A DNA stretch of 64,000 bases from Algoriphagus formosus (GTDB lineage: Bacteria; Bacteroidota; Bacteroidia; Cytophagales; Cyclobacteriaceae): contig NZ_NIUC01000002.1 of the NCBI RefSeq assembly GCF_002807035.1, forward strand, positions 1,455,267 to 1,519,266. Reading direction: 5' to 3'. Below, one piece after another: positions 1 to 8,896 of this stretch (position 1 is its first letter; every line of letters starts with the position of its first letter). The position numbers were made by a program, and so were the translations under genes. The notes under the pieces were generated by a model that saw only the letters and a list, made by a program, of their open reading frames with translations, was not told where the DNA came from and made no database searches.

Positions 1-251
1 GGCTTGATCAAAACAGAGATTTCCTTGATCTCTTCCTTTAGCCGCTTTTTCAGCTGGGGAAAAGCATTGCTTTGATGATTAGGATAAAGTCTTTTTGCAA
101 AAAAGTCATCCTCTTCATGTGGATTTCTAATCAGTAATCTAAGTAGGTCTAGCTTTTTTGACCTGGCTGTATTTCTTGCAGATGCTAAATGAAGTAATTG
201 TTCCTTTTCCTGTGTAGAAAAAGCATTCAAAATATCGTTGAGACGATCCAT
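1..251 (-). CDS. Hypothetical protein, N-terminal part only (cut by window edge)
   Basis: An open frame begins at the ATG complementary to 249-251 and runs off the left edge without a stop, giving about 83 residues. It is rich in Leu, Lys and Glu and looks mostly helical, with alternating basic and acidic patches and no signal peptide or membrane segment. I do not recognise a family. It follows the 327-1715 membrane-protein gene on the same strand with a 75-bp gap, so the two may be cotranscribed. The C-terminal part lies outside the window, so function cannot be judged. Confidence 0.6.
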   Translation of the reverse strand, partial: MDRLNDILNAFSTQEKEQLLHLASARNTARSKKLDLLRLLIRNPHEEDDFFAKRLYPNHQSNAFPQLKKRLKEEIKEISVLIK

Positions 252-326
252 TTGTGAACTGGGTTAAAAAGTAAGAACCAGTCTCAAATAACACTTTAAA
301 TCGCTGAAATACAAATGTTTGAACCC

Positions 327-1715
327 TTATTTCAAGATAAATACATTCGTTTTTTCCATTTTATATTTTCGTTCAAGCTCCTTGAACTGACTCAGCAATT
401 GCCCAAAGTCACCATGTGGATCATAAACCACTTCAGGCATTTGCTTATTGATCATTCTAAAAAGCTGCACTTTTCTAGCGAAGGTTCGTTCCTTCTCCAA
501 AAGCTCCTGGGATAAGTAGTAATTTAGAAAAGGGCCTTTCATGGAATGGTCTTGGTATAAAGAAAGATCACTGTCAAGCACTAGGACACTTTTTCCCGGC
601 CATTGTGGATTTGCAGATTCTTTTAAGAAATATTCCGATTGTAGCGATCTGTTTTCTGCCCAAAACCACCAAGAACCCAAAGGCAGAAGAATGACCAAGC
701 CCAAAAAGCCTATCTGTAGAGGTAATTTTTTCTTCACCCCCAAGAAAAAAGCGGTAATCAAATAACTTATTAATGGGAGAAAAACCATCATTTCCAAAGC
801 TGCGTGATGCCTGGAAATGAAAATGGCTAGGCCAGCGAAGATTGCCCAGAAAAATAAAATTTGCCGCTGTTTTTGCTGATTGATGGAAGCTCCTTTAGAT
901 AGTACTCCAAAAAAGTATCCTAAAAATCCCAAAACAAGTGGAAATGCAAAGAGAATTCCTAAGGTGGCGAAGGTATGAAACTGGTATGTTTCGGATGTGA
1001 AACTCAAAGGCCAAATTCTCAGAAAATCTTCCAGTCCATTCGACCAGAAATAATAAACCACGATAAGTAACAAAGGCGTGAAGTAGCCAATCAGCGATAG
1101 GATCAACTGCCTAAAGCTAAAACCACTAATAGTCACTCCTACGATAATCAAAAAGGGAAGAAAAACGATATAAATGGGATGAAAACCCGTAGCCAACCCA
1201 CCATAGATTCCAATCAATAAGGTAGCCTCACTACTTTCTTTTTGGAGGATGGTCTGGGAGAATAGCTGTGATAGCGCAAATATCACAAAGGTACTACCCA
1301 ATAGTGCCGGACTTAGGCTCAGCATATCAAAGCTAATATGGAATAGGCTCAGCAAAACAATAGCCGGGATAAATGTATTTTCATCAAAGACGCGGTATCT
1401 GATGAGAGCGCTGTTCCAGTAGATCACTTGTATGAAAATCAAAATCCTGCCGATGATTTGATAGGCTAGAGAGCTGCCTCCAAATATCCAATCTATCAGA
1501 AAGAAAAAGCCAGCCGACAAGGGACCTGTGTCATCTACTAAATCGCGATAGAAGAGCAATCCATCTCCCAATCGCTCACCGAGCAGCATCCAACTCATTT
1601 GAAGCTGAGTGAGCGGAAGGTCCGCAAACACCAAATAAAGAATAGTCCAGAGGAGTAGAAAAAAGACTACACCGATTATTCGGAATGGATCGTTTAATTT
1701 GAAAAATTGAAACAA
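327..1715 (-). CDS. Polytopic membrane protein, possibly GT-C-like (DUF6427-type)
   Basis: 462 residues with about ten hydrophobic helices from residue 12 to about 350, then a soluble tail of about 110 residues. After the first helix comes a loop with FYRDLVDDTGPL (about residues 54-65). It resembles the first extracytoplasmic loop of GT-C glycosyltransferases, where acidic residues precede a GPL/KPPL motif. Bacteroidota carry a DUF6427 family of similar size and topology, and this may be a member. Transfer of a sugar from a lipid carrier is therefore possible but is inference; a plain membrane protein of unknown function is the safer reading. It is divergent from rbfA with only 80 bp between them. 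Confidence 0.6.
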   Translation of the reverse strand: MFQFFKLNDPFRIIGVVFFLLLWTILYLVFADLPLTQLQMSWMLLGERLGDGLLFYRDLVDDTGPLSAGFFFLIDWIFGGSSLAYQIIGRILIFIQVIYWNSALIRYRVFDENTFIPAIVLLSLFHISFDMLSLSPALLGSTFVIFALSQLFSQTILQKESSEATLLIGIYGGLATGFHPIYIVFLPFLIIVGVTISGFSFRQLILSLIGYFTPLLLIVVYYFWSNGLEDFLRIWPLSFTSETYQFHTFATLGILFAFPLVLGFLGYFFGVLSKGASINQQKQRQILFFWAIFAGLAIFISRHHAALEMMVFLPLISYLITAFFLGVKKKLPLQIGFLGLVILLPLGSWWFWAENRSLQSEYFLKESANPQWPGKSVLVLDSDLSLYQDHSMKGPFLNYYLSQELLEKERTFARKVQLFRMINKQMPEVVYDPHGDFGQLLSQFKELERKYKMEKTNVFILK

Positions 1716-1770
1716 GGCTGTAGAATTGGGGTTAGCTGGGTCGAAATTAAAGCTTGCCCAAGTATTTCGC

Positions 1771-1778
1771 TAAATTTG
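1771..1778 (+). promoter_or_regulatory. Predicted -7 box of the rbfA promoter
   Basis: TAAATTTG matches the Bacteroidota primary-sigma -7 consensus TAnnTTTG exactly and lies 17 bp before the rbfA ATG. A TTG is present at 1754-1756, but the spacing is shorter than usual, so the -33 element is uncertain. Confidence 0.4.
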
Positions 1779-1795
1779 TACCATAAATACTTCAA

Positions 1796-2182
1796 ATGGA
1801 AAGCAAAAGACAACAAAAACACGCAAAACTTCTGCAGAAGGAGTTGGGAGAAATATTTCAAAAAGAGGCTAAACACCTGGTAGGAAAGGCAATGGTGACG
1901 ATTACGAGGGTTTTTGTCAGTCCTGACTTAAGTGTTGCAAAAGTTTACCTTAGTTTTTTGCTTGCAGACACGCAGTCTACTTACGAGCTCATTCAGGAGC
2001 ACAAAAAAGAAATTAGACATCATTTGGGAAGGAGAATCGGCAAGTCTGTTCGAATTATTCCTGAGTTGGCATTTTTTCCGGATGAGTCAGCGGCTTATGC
2101 CCAGCATATGGATCAGGTGATCTCCGGATTGGAGATTCCGCCAGCACCAGATGAGGAGGAAGATGAGTCAGATGAAGATTAA
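1796..2182 (+). CDS. rbfA: Ribosome-binding factor A
   Basis: 128 residues, the usual RbfA length. RbfA binds the 30S subunit near helix 1 of 16S rRNA and helps late maturation and cold adaptation. The N-terminus (MESKRQQKHAKLLQKEL) is the typical basic helix. The KH-like core follows, with FVSPDLSVAKVYLSFL in the middle and the helix that leads to IPELAFFPDES. The last 15 residues are very acidic. The ATG at 1796 sits behind a good -7 box, and the stop at 2182 lies 12 bp before the next gene, so the ABC permease is probably cotranscribed. Confidence 0.93.
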   Translation: MESKRQQKHAKLLQKELGEIFQKEAKHLVGKAMVTITRVFVSPDLSVAKVYLSFLLADTQSTYELIQEHKKEIRHHLGRRIGKSVRIIPELAFFPDESAAYAQHMDQVISGLEIPPAPDEEEDESDED

Positions 2183-2194
2183 TTCCTTGGATAC

Positions 2195-3421
2195 TTGAAC
2201 CTCAGCTATTTTATAGCGGCCCGGTATTTTCGCAGTAAAAAGAAGCGAAACTTTATCACGGTGCTTTCGACTATCTCCATGATCGGAGTGGCAGTTGGTA
2301 CAATGGCATTGGTGATAGTCATGTCCGTTTTCAATGGACTGGAAGATCTGATCCGGGGACTTTTTGCCAGCTTCGATGCGGAGTTGAAAGTAGAGGCTGT
2401 GCTCGGCAAAAGTTTCGAAGTGGATTCTTTATGGCTAGATGGGATCCAAAACGTAGAGGGAGTAGCTGTACTTACCGAAGTGATCGAAGATAATGCGCTT
2501 TTGGACTACAATGGCAATCAATTAGTAGCTACCATCAAAGGAGTTTCGGATAATTTTTTGGAGCAGGATCGTTTTTCCAGAGGGTATTTTTGGGGTGACA
2601 CCACGCTGGGAAACGACCTCAGACCCGGCGCCATTATGGGTCGTGGAGTTGGTTTTTTCTTGTCTGTAAATCTCAAGGATGTCAATGTCCCCTTAAAGGT
2701 CTTTTACCCAAAAGCCCCTCGAAGCGCGGCCACTCTCAATCCCAATCAACTCTATTCCTCCGCTTCGCTTGAGCCGGTTGCATTTTTCTCAGTCGAGCGT
2801 CAATTCGATGATGAGTATGTAATTGCCCCTTTGAAGTTCACCCGAGAGCTATTGAACTATGGAAACAAACGGACTTCTCTGGAAATCAAGATTTCGGATG
2901 GATATTCCATTGATGAGGTACAAGAAAATTTGAAGGCTCACCTTGGACCTGATTTTTCAGTAAAAAATACCGATGAACAACATGCCGGCTTGCTCCGCAC
3001 TGTCAAGCTTGAAAAGCTATTTGTTTTTTTGACCCTGAGCTTTATTCTGGCCATTGCCTCCTTCAATATCTTCTTTTCCCTCAGTATGCTCGCAATTGAA
3101 AAGAAGAAAGACATTGCTATGCTAAAGGCTTTGGGCGCAAAGGATAAGCTAATTCGGGAGATATTTTTGAAGCAAGGCGCAATGATAGCCGTGGTAGGTG
3201 CCGCAATAGGATTAGTCTTGGGATTTGCTATTGTTTGGCTACAGGAGAGTTTTGGATTGGTGTCTCTAGGCATTGCCTCTGCAGTCGTGGATGCTTATCC
3301 GGTTCGAATGGTTTGGACTGACTTTGCTTGGATCACCGTGGTGGTCATTTTGATCACATTGGTAGCTTCCTGGAGACCAGCCTGGATCGCCTCAAGGGTG
3401 AAGACTACCGACGAACTCTAG
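2195..3421 (+). CDS. LolC/LolE-type ABC transporter permease (FtsX/MacB family)
   Basis: 408 residues. One N-terminal membrane helix (about 20-47) is followed by a large periplasmic MacB_PCD-like domain (about 50-265) and three C-terminal helices forming the FtsX domain. The latter contains the coupling segment AMLKALGAKDKLIREIFLKQ. This is the layout of LolC/LolE permeases, which with the LolD ATPase release lipoproteins from the inner membrane. No ATPase gene is adjacent, so LolD must be elsewhere. The frame begins with TTG at 2195; the next ATG lies too far inside, and homologues start with the same MNLSYFIAxRYF type of sequence. The stop interlocks with that of the convergent TPR gene. 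Confidence 0.87.
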   Translation: MNLSYFIAARYFRSKKKRNFITVLSTISMIGVAVGTMALVIVMSVFNGLEDLIRGLFASFDAELKVEAVLGKSFEVDSLWLDGIQNVEGVAVLTEVIEDNALLDYNGNQLVATIKGVSDNFLEQDRFSRGYFWGDTTLGNDLRPGAIMGRGVGFFLSVNLKDVNVPLKVFYPKAPRSAATLNPNQLYSSASLEPVAFFSVERQFDDEYVIAPLKFTRELLNYGNKRTSLEIKISDGYSIDEVQENLKAHLGPDFSVKNTDEQHAGLLRTVKLEKLFVFLTLSFILAIASFNIFFSLSMLAIEKKKDIAMLKALGAKDKLIREIFLKQGAMIAVVGAAIGLVLGFAIVWLQESFGLVSLGIASAVVDAYPVRMVWTDFAWITVVVILITLVASWRPAWIASRVKTTDEL

Positions 3422-4617
3422 TCCTGACAGGCTTTTTTAATGACTTCTTGGGCGGCTTCCATTCCCCAATTGGCTGCAAGCTGTAGGTTTTCGCAGGCTT
3501 CTTGATTTCTTTTCATCCGTAGGAGCGTGATTCCTCGGTGATAGTAGGCCGTAGGAAGCGTGGGATCTATGCCTATCAATTGAATAAAGTCTGCCAGCGC
3601 CTCTTCCAATTTACTCTGTTGATAGCGAGCTTGCCCTCTGGCAAGGATGATTTGCGTATTGGTTTCATCCAGAAAAAGCCCTTCGCTGTAGTACTTTTCG
3701 GCTTGAGCCCATTCTTGCTGCCTGGACGCAATCGTTCCTAGGTATAGATATAATTCAGCGTCTTGATTGTCCAAAGCAAGGGCCTCCCTAAGGTCTCTTT
3801 CTGCCAATTTCCAATTTCCTCTTTCTAAAAAATAATAGGCCCGTTTTTTCCATACTTGGGGTTCATTGGGTTTGTTTTTTACGGCAATATTTAGTGGCTC
3901 GATCAATTCTTCTGGATTTTTCCCCCGAATCAAAGCAAGACGTTCTTGAGCAAGAAAATGATCTGGGTCTATTTCCAAAGCTGTGATTAAAGCAGATTCC
4001 GCCTCATTGCTCCGATCGAGAGAAAGCAAAGCTTGGCTTTTCTCAGTGAGATAGTCTGGTTCGGGTCGGATCTCAATCGCTTGGTCAAAATACTCATTGG
4101 CCTTTTCATAGTTTTCCATCCCCATCTGACAAAGCCCAAGGTGGTAAAAGACTTTTGCTGATAGATTTCCCTGAAGGGTGAAAATTCCAGATACGCCAGC
4201 TTGCGTGGAATTTTTTTCGAAAAAGATTTGATTGGTTTCTCCTTTGGGAAGATTTTGAAAGGTCAAAAAATCCTTTTCTGCAGCTTCAAACCTTTCCATT
4301 TGAAGAAATATTCTCCCACGACTGAAGTAGGCGGAGGCTAGTTGTGGATTCAAATTGATGGCTTGATTGTAGTATTCGAGTGCGAATGGAGTGTTTTCTC
4401 CAGGAAAGGACTCATAGACCTGACCCATATACCAGTGAGCAAGCGCATCTTGGGGGTAGCTTTTCAGCCAGTTTTCCAGATGAAAAAAAGCTGCTTCCTG
4501 ATCCTCACGATCCATGGCTTCCAAGGCAGCCTCAAAGTCATTTTTTGGGCTGTTTTGTCTGGCAAGGCCAAAACCGCTGAGGGAAATGAATAAAAGGACA
4601 AGAAAGATTCGGGTCAT
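3418..4617 (-). CDS. Secreted tetratricopeptide-repeat protein
   Basis: 399 residues with a signal peptide (MTRIFLVLLFISLSGFGLA) and about ten TPR units through the rest of the chain. Repeats such as ALAHWYMGQVYE, ASAYFSRGRIFLQ and AELYLYLGTIASRQ show the W/Y-G-Y/A TPR pattern. It should form a periplasmic or outer-membrane-associated helical scaffold for protein contacts; no enzymatic domain is seen. Its start codon abuts the stop of the 1170-residue membrane protein upstream (gap of zero), which strongly suggests one transcript and a shared pathway. The partner is unknown. Confidence 0.82.
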   Translation of the reverse strand: MTRIFLVLLFISLSGFGLARQNSPKNDFEAALEAMDREDQEAAFFHLENWLKSYPQDALAHWYMGQVYESFPGENTPFALEYYNQAINLNPQLASAYFSRGRIFLQMERFEAAEKDFLTFQNLPKGETNQIFFEKNSTQAGVSGIFTLQGNLSAKVFYHLGLCQMGMENYEKANEYFDQAIEIRPEPDYLTEKSQALLSLDRSNEAESALITALEIDPDHFLAQERLALIRGKNPEELIEPLNIAVKNKPNEPQVWKKRAYYFLERGNWKLAERDLREALALDNQDAELYLYLGTIASRQQEWAQAEKYYSEGLFLDETNTQIILARGQARYQQSKLEEALADFIQLIGIDPTLPTAYYHRGITLLRMKRNQEACENLQLAANWGMEAAQEVIKKACQD

Positions 4618-7600
4618 TCAGGAATTACTTTTCCCAAATTTAAAATTTAAAAGCCCACGGTTCAAAAGTGCATAGACACTTCCTAGCAATCCGAGTGAAC
4701 CGGTTAGGTACGCATAGGCCTCGGAGAAGAAATTCTGGTCGAAAATACCGATCAAGGCAAGACAGATCAATGCAAAACTGACCAGTGAAACCTGAATGCT
4801 CTGGGCATTACCTTGTTTTTTCTCAAAAACCCGGAAGGCTTCAAGTTCTGATTCTGAGGTTTGGTCCAAAATATATTTTCTAAAAACCGGACTGTAGAGT
4901 TGCCATTCCAGCCAGGGATTTTCTAGCCAAACCGGTTTTTTGACTTTTGTATCCTTTGGTTTTAGGACTCCTTTTTGTGCCAGCCCAATCATGACATCCT
5001 TTCGGGCGGGGCTAAAGAATCCCTCTTGAGCAAATGAATAACAGACTAAGCGCTCTAAAAATGAAAGTTCTGCCCACATATTGGTAAAAAATGCCTTTCT
5101 GCTTCGCATTTCTCTAAGTAGAATTTCTGGTTTTTCGAAGCCGGGTTCTGTCTCAAGGGTTTCATGGGGAATGGCTAAGAATTTAAATCGGAAATCTGAA
5201 AAAGCCTCCGAGAAACGCATGGACTGATCATTGTCCTTGATTTTTGATAGCAACTCAGGCCAGGTTTTTCCAGAGCATATCCAAATGGTCTTGCCTGGAC
5301 CGTCTAGATTTTCGATGATTTCAATGGCTTTTGTAGGGTCAGCTAGACAGTGGAAATTTTGAAAAATATACATGTCGTAGCTTTTGTCTACTTTAAACTG
5401 CCAATTGATCTCTTGCGTCAGGAAGTCAATCTTAGCCACAGTTTTAGTGCTATTGGAAAGCAATTGATCCATAATCTCGTCAAAATGCCCAGAGTCAATG
5501 CTGCATACAAAAAGTTTTGGCTGGCTGAGATCGAAATTATCCTCATGTACAGGTTCAAATGTGAAGAAAATGGTACGCTGCAAATAATAGATCAAAAAGC
5601 CAAAAAGGAATAGGAGTCCGATCACTCCAATCCAGCCAGTTCCAAAGCTCAAGTTTTTGGAGGTACCTTGCATGGCTGCCCGAAAGACTGTCTGATTTGG
5701 TGTGATAAAGTCGAGAATTTTTTGATCAAAAGGATCGGTTACCGTCATCATGATCGATCTTCGAGATTTTTCCAGACTCTCAAGTTGAAGGTTTTGCTCC
5801 TCTTTTTCAGAGCTTTTGACGCTATTCCAGATTTTTGATTCGAAAATCTGTGTCTTGGACTGAATAAGATAGCCGGGAATAAATCCCACCATTAGAAACC
5901 AGGTCACGAGATAAACAGGGAGTACTTTGGAGGCAGGAATGATTTTGATTCTTCCCGGGATTTTTTTGACGAATCCATGCCACAAATAAGTCAGGACAAG
6001 AGCCGATAAACTCAAAATGAGAATAGGAATCCAGCTAATTAAGCCAGACAAAGCCGATACTAAAATGATCATAAGGTTGATTCCTAAAGGTGCATAGGCT
6101 GTCTCATTGAGGTGGTATTTTTTCGAAGAGCTGCCTTTCGAGCTATTGGAATCTGTTGCTAGGTTGATAAATGAAATCCAGAGGGAGGAAATGATCAATA
6201 GGAGTAGTAGGCGGATCGGATCAAGTGGTAAATAATAATAGATCGTAAGGACGATCCCCCCATAAATCAGAAAAGCGAAAGTCAGATATTTGAGCTTTCG
6301 AAGATTTTGCTGGGTCGGCTTAAGCCATTCAAACAGGAAGGTGTTAAATCCGAAATCAGTCAATAATTGTCGAGATAGCCCCTGTGCGGCCATAGAAAGG
6401 AGAAGAATCAGAAAATACGCTGATAAAATCAAAACGGCTTCCAAGGATGAAAGCGAGGAAAATACATGGGTAAGGTTGTGATTGACTAGGAAGACCATCC
6501 AAACCGGTTGGTCAAATCCCGTATCCCTTATCCGTGAAAATACTCCAGTGTAATGATGACCGTTTAGATAGAAGGGTACCTCGAGAGTTTGATTTTCACC
6601 CAAGTCTCTATTGTTTTCTAGAATAGATTCGATTTCCTGCCATTTGACCAGACTGACTCCTTCCTTAAGGTTGGAAATAGGGGAGATTATCTTTTGGCTT
6701 TTATATAATATTCCTCCATCTTCTTTGATGAGGAGGAATCGGAAATTTTTACTGATATCCGCATCTGGTTGAAGCTTGAATGTTACAGCATGGATGTTTC
6801 CTTCATTAGTTTTCCTGCTGATTACTGACTCTAGTTGACCACTTCCCCTACTGTAATGAGAGTTGATGAAAACGGAACTGTCGCCTTCTTTGAAATACGT
6901 GAAATAAGCCCGGTCACTCAAGTCAATGGGTGAATTTGAGCCATCTCCAAAATTCAAATCCAGGCCCGGACCTTGAAAATACATTTGTTTGGCAAGGCCA
7001 TCATCGGAGAATTCTATCAGTTCATTTACCTGTCCAAAAGTGTTTTTTTCACCTTGATCCTGAAAATCCCTCAAAATCGTATTAAAGCGACAAAGACTAT
7101 CAGTGAACTGTTGGTCTAGGGTCAGGCGTATATTTTTAGTCTCTTGAAGTGGGTCAGGTATATTTTTGAAAAAAGAAAAGGCAAATCCCAAAATCAAGGT
7201 CAAGCCCAAAAGAGATAGACCCACCTGAAGAATTTTGGACCTTGTCAGTGAATCTCCAAGCCCCAAATTTAAAATGGCCAAAATGGGCACGGAAGAAATG
7301 AGTATAACCAAGAAGAAAAGCAAAATGCTCAGCAAGGAAAAATTGATCCGAAGGCCTACTTTCATGAATTGGGCCTCGGGAACTGTTCCTACTGCGAAAA
7401 GCTGAAGGTTTTCCAGTGTCACCGGAGCGATATAGGCTCTGTTTTTGAATCCGGAAAAATTGATTACTTCATGATAAACCCCAGATCTTACCACGCCTAG
7501 GCTATCTCGTGTAAGGGGGAAAGGCTCAAGTAGCTGAAGGCCTAATTGCTCCTCGGGATAGACTACTTCTCCCTGACTATTTAATATAAAAAATTGCTGA

Positions 7601-8130
7601 AATACTTTGTTGTTTTCCTGCTTTCTAAGAAGCTCCTCGATAGGAAAGGTGACATCAATAATAACGGCATCTTTGATGGATTCTGAGCTGGCTTCAAATT
7701 TTCCTGTAAATCCATAACTCGTGAAATAATTCATTTTATCTGAGGGGATTTTCACCCTCAAATTCTTTCGCGAGAGTTCGTTTTGATCTAATGAAAGAGA
7801 TGGGAGCGGAACTTGACTTTTACCTACCAAGCGGACCCTTTCGATGTCAGGTTGAAAGACATTGGCAAGCAGGTCGACGAATTTTTGGGACTCCTTACTA
7901 ATCGAATCTTCCGAATAAACAGCGTAGGCCTCTCTGAAAATATAACCTTCCACTCGCTGATAATAATCAGGCAGAGCAGCTTGCATATCATTTTTGACTG
8001 CCTGTATACTTCTCAGGTTTTGCTCTTCCAGTTCGGTGATATTATTCGATGACTGGATATACAAGACAGTCCCGATGATGCCAATTACAGGCAAAAGAAA
8101 AAGCCAAACCTTTAGAATTTTTATACGCAT
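4618..8130 (-). CDS. Large membrane protein with two Cache-like extracytoplasmic domains
   Basis: 1170 residues. There are helices at about 7-25, 263-290 and 300-321, a cluster at 563-755, one at 832-851 and a final pair near the C-terminus. Two extracytoplasmic segments (27-262 and 322-555) look like Cache/PDC sensor folds: FFILNSQGEVVYPE in the first, DLSDRAYFTYFKEGDSSVF in the second. A cytoplasmic part (about 855-1100) alternates hydrophobic strands and helices like an NTPase core, then has a winged-helix-like stretch ending in GLAQKGVLKP. No Walker A, histidine kinase, GGDEF or HAMP motif is visible. I cannot assign a function; ligand sensing is inference. It heads a two-gene operon with the TPR protein. 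Confidence 0.75.
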   Translation of the reverse strand: MRIKILKVWLFLLPVIGIIGTVLYIQSSNNITELEEQNLRSIQAVKNDMQAALPDYYQRVEGYIFREAYAVYSEDSISKESQKFVDLLANVFQPDIERVRLVGKSQVPLPSLSLDQNELSRKNLRVKIPSDKMNYFTSYGFTGKFEASSESIKDAVIIDVTFPIEELLRKQENNKVFQQFFILNSQGEVVYPEEQLGLQLLEPFPLTRDSLGVVRSGVYHEVINFSGFKNRAYIAPVTLENLQLFAVGTVPEAQFMKVGLRINFSLLSILLFFLVILISSVPILAILNLGLGDSLTRSKILQVGLSLLGLTLILGFAFSFFKNIPDPLQETKNIRLTLDQQFTDSLCRFNTILRDFQDQGEKNTFGQVNELIEFSDDGLAKQMYFQGPGLDLNFGDGSNSPIDLSDRAYFTYFKEGDSSVFINSHYSRGSGQLESVISRKTNEGNIHAVTFKLQPDADISKNFRFLLIKEDGGILYKSQKIISPISNLKEGVSLVKWQEIESILENNRDLGENQTLEVPFYLNGHHYTGVFSRIRDTGFDQPVWMVFLVNHNLTHVFSSLSSLEAVLILSAYFLILLLSMAAQGLSRQLLTDFGFNTFLFEWLKPTQQNLRKLKYLTFAFLIYGGIVLTIYYYLPLDPIRLLLLLIISSLWISFINLATDSNSSKGSSSKKYHLNETAYAPLGINLMIILVSALSGLISWIPILILSLSALVLTYLWHGFVKKIPGRIKIIPASKVLPVYLVTWFLMVGFIPGYLIQSKTQIFESKIWNSVKSSEKEEQNLQLESLEKSRRSIMMTVTDPFDQKILDFITPNQTVFRAAMQGTSKNLSFGTGWIGVIGLLFLFGFLIYYLQRTIFFTFEPVHEDNFDLSQPKLFVCSIDSGHFDEIMDQLLSNSTKTVAKIDFLTQEINWQFKVDKSYDMYIFQNFHCLADPTKAIEIIENLDGPGKTIWICSGKTWPELLSKIKDNDQSMRFSEAFSDFRFKFLAIPHETLETEPGFEKPEILLREMRSRKAFFTNMWAELSFLERLVCYSFAQEGFFSPARKDVMIGLAQKGVLKPKDTKVKKPVWLENPWLEWQLYSPVFRKYILDQTSESELEAFRVFEKKQGNAQSIQVSLVSFALICLALIGIFDQNFFSEAYAYLTGSLGLLGSVYALLNRGLLNFKFGKSNS

Positions 8131-8234
8131 GGTAAAAAAAAATGGAAAAGGAATTTAATTATAATTATCTGAAAATCAACAAAAAAGGATTTTGACAAAG
8201 GGTTTTTACTGGAAGGTTTTCAAAAAAAACAGGC

Positions 8235-8242
8235 TAAATTTG
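8235..8242 (+). promoter_or_regulatory. Predicted -7 box upstream of the 8292 gene
   Basis: TAAATTTG fits TAnnTTTG and lies 50 bp before the chosen ATG. No convincing TTG box is seen at the expected distance upstream. Confidence 0.35.
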
Positions 8243-8291
8243 CCGGAAGGCACATTTATTGAATCACCCCTTGAACTCAAAAAATACGATA

Positions 8292-8882
8292 ATGAACAAG
8301 CATCTAGTATTTCTGGCGCTAACTGTGACACTACTTTCCGGTCAGCTTTTGGCCCAAGAAACCAATGAAAATGCACTTCAATCCGGCACAATCGATGAAC
8401 AGTTTGACTATATCTACGGAGCTTCAAATAATTATCAAGAGTATAAAGTCGTCAGAAGGTCATTTTTGGATCGATTAAAATCAAATATGCTTGACTCCAT
8501 CCAAACCATGCGAGGAGAGGTTTTGGAACTCAAAAAAGACGTACAAACCCGACAGGACTCTATTCGATCTATTCAAAATCTTCTTGCACAGACTGAGTCC
8601 GAAAAGCAGGAAGCAATAGCTGCCAAGGATAATTTCAGCTTCCTTGGACTTGGAATTCAAAAAGGGGTCTACTCTACGTTTATGTGGGTTTTGGTAGGAG
8701 CCTTAGCGGCAGCTTTAGCCCTTTTCTCTTTTAAATATTTCCGAAGTTTTTCAAAGATCAAAAAGGCCGAAAAAGATCTCGCCGATCTACAGGAGGAATT
8801 TGAACAGCACCGCAAAAATACCTTGGAGCGGGAGCGCAAACTCAAGCGAGAACTAATTGATGCCCAAATGGGTAAATCCTGA
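8292..8882 (+). CDS. Exported membrane-anchored coiled-coil protein
   Basis: The start at 8292 gives 196 residues beginning with a clear signal peptide (MNKHLVFLALTVTLLSGQLLAQ); an in-frame codon at 8259 adds 11 implausible residues. A short periplasmic region leads into a coiled coil (about 60-105), then one membrane helix (about 125-145) and a charged cytoplasmic coiled coil to the end. Members of this Bacteroidota family are often labelled tRNA (guanine-N1)-methyltransferase in databases, but no SPOUT or SAM-binding motif is present, so that label should not be copied. The role is unknown; linking envelope and cytoplasm is inference. It lies 14 bp before the flavin oxidase gene. Confidence 0.75.
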   Translation: MNKHLVFLALTVTLLSGQLLAQETNENALQSGTIDEQFDYIYGASNNYQEYKVVRRSFLDRLKSNMLDSIQTMRGEVLELKKDVQTRQDSIRSIQNLLAQTESEKQEAIAAKDNFSFLGLGIQKGVYSTFMWVLVGALAAALALFSFKYFRSFSKIKKAEKDLADLQEEFEQHRKNTLERERKLKRELIDAQMGKS

Positions 8883-8896
8883 CTTGAAAAGTCTCC

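Noticed and set aside
541..765. Plus-strand open frame opposite the 327-1715 gene
   Set aside because: Composition is that of an antisense shadow of membrane-helix codons; no start context or domain.
8292..8882. tRNA (guanine-N1)-methyltransferase
   Set aside because: No SPOUT or SAM-binding motif; the sequence is an exported coiled-coil membrane protein.
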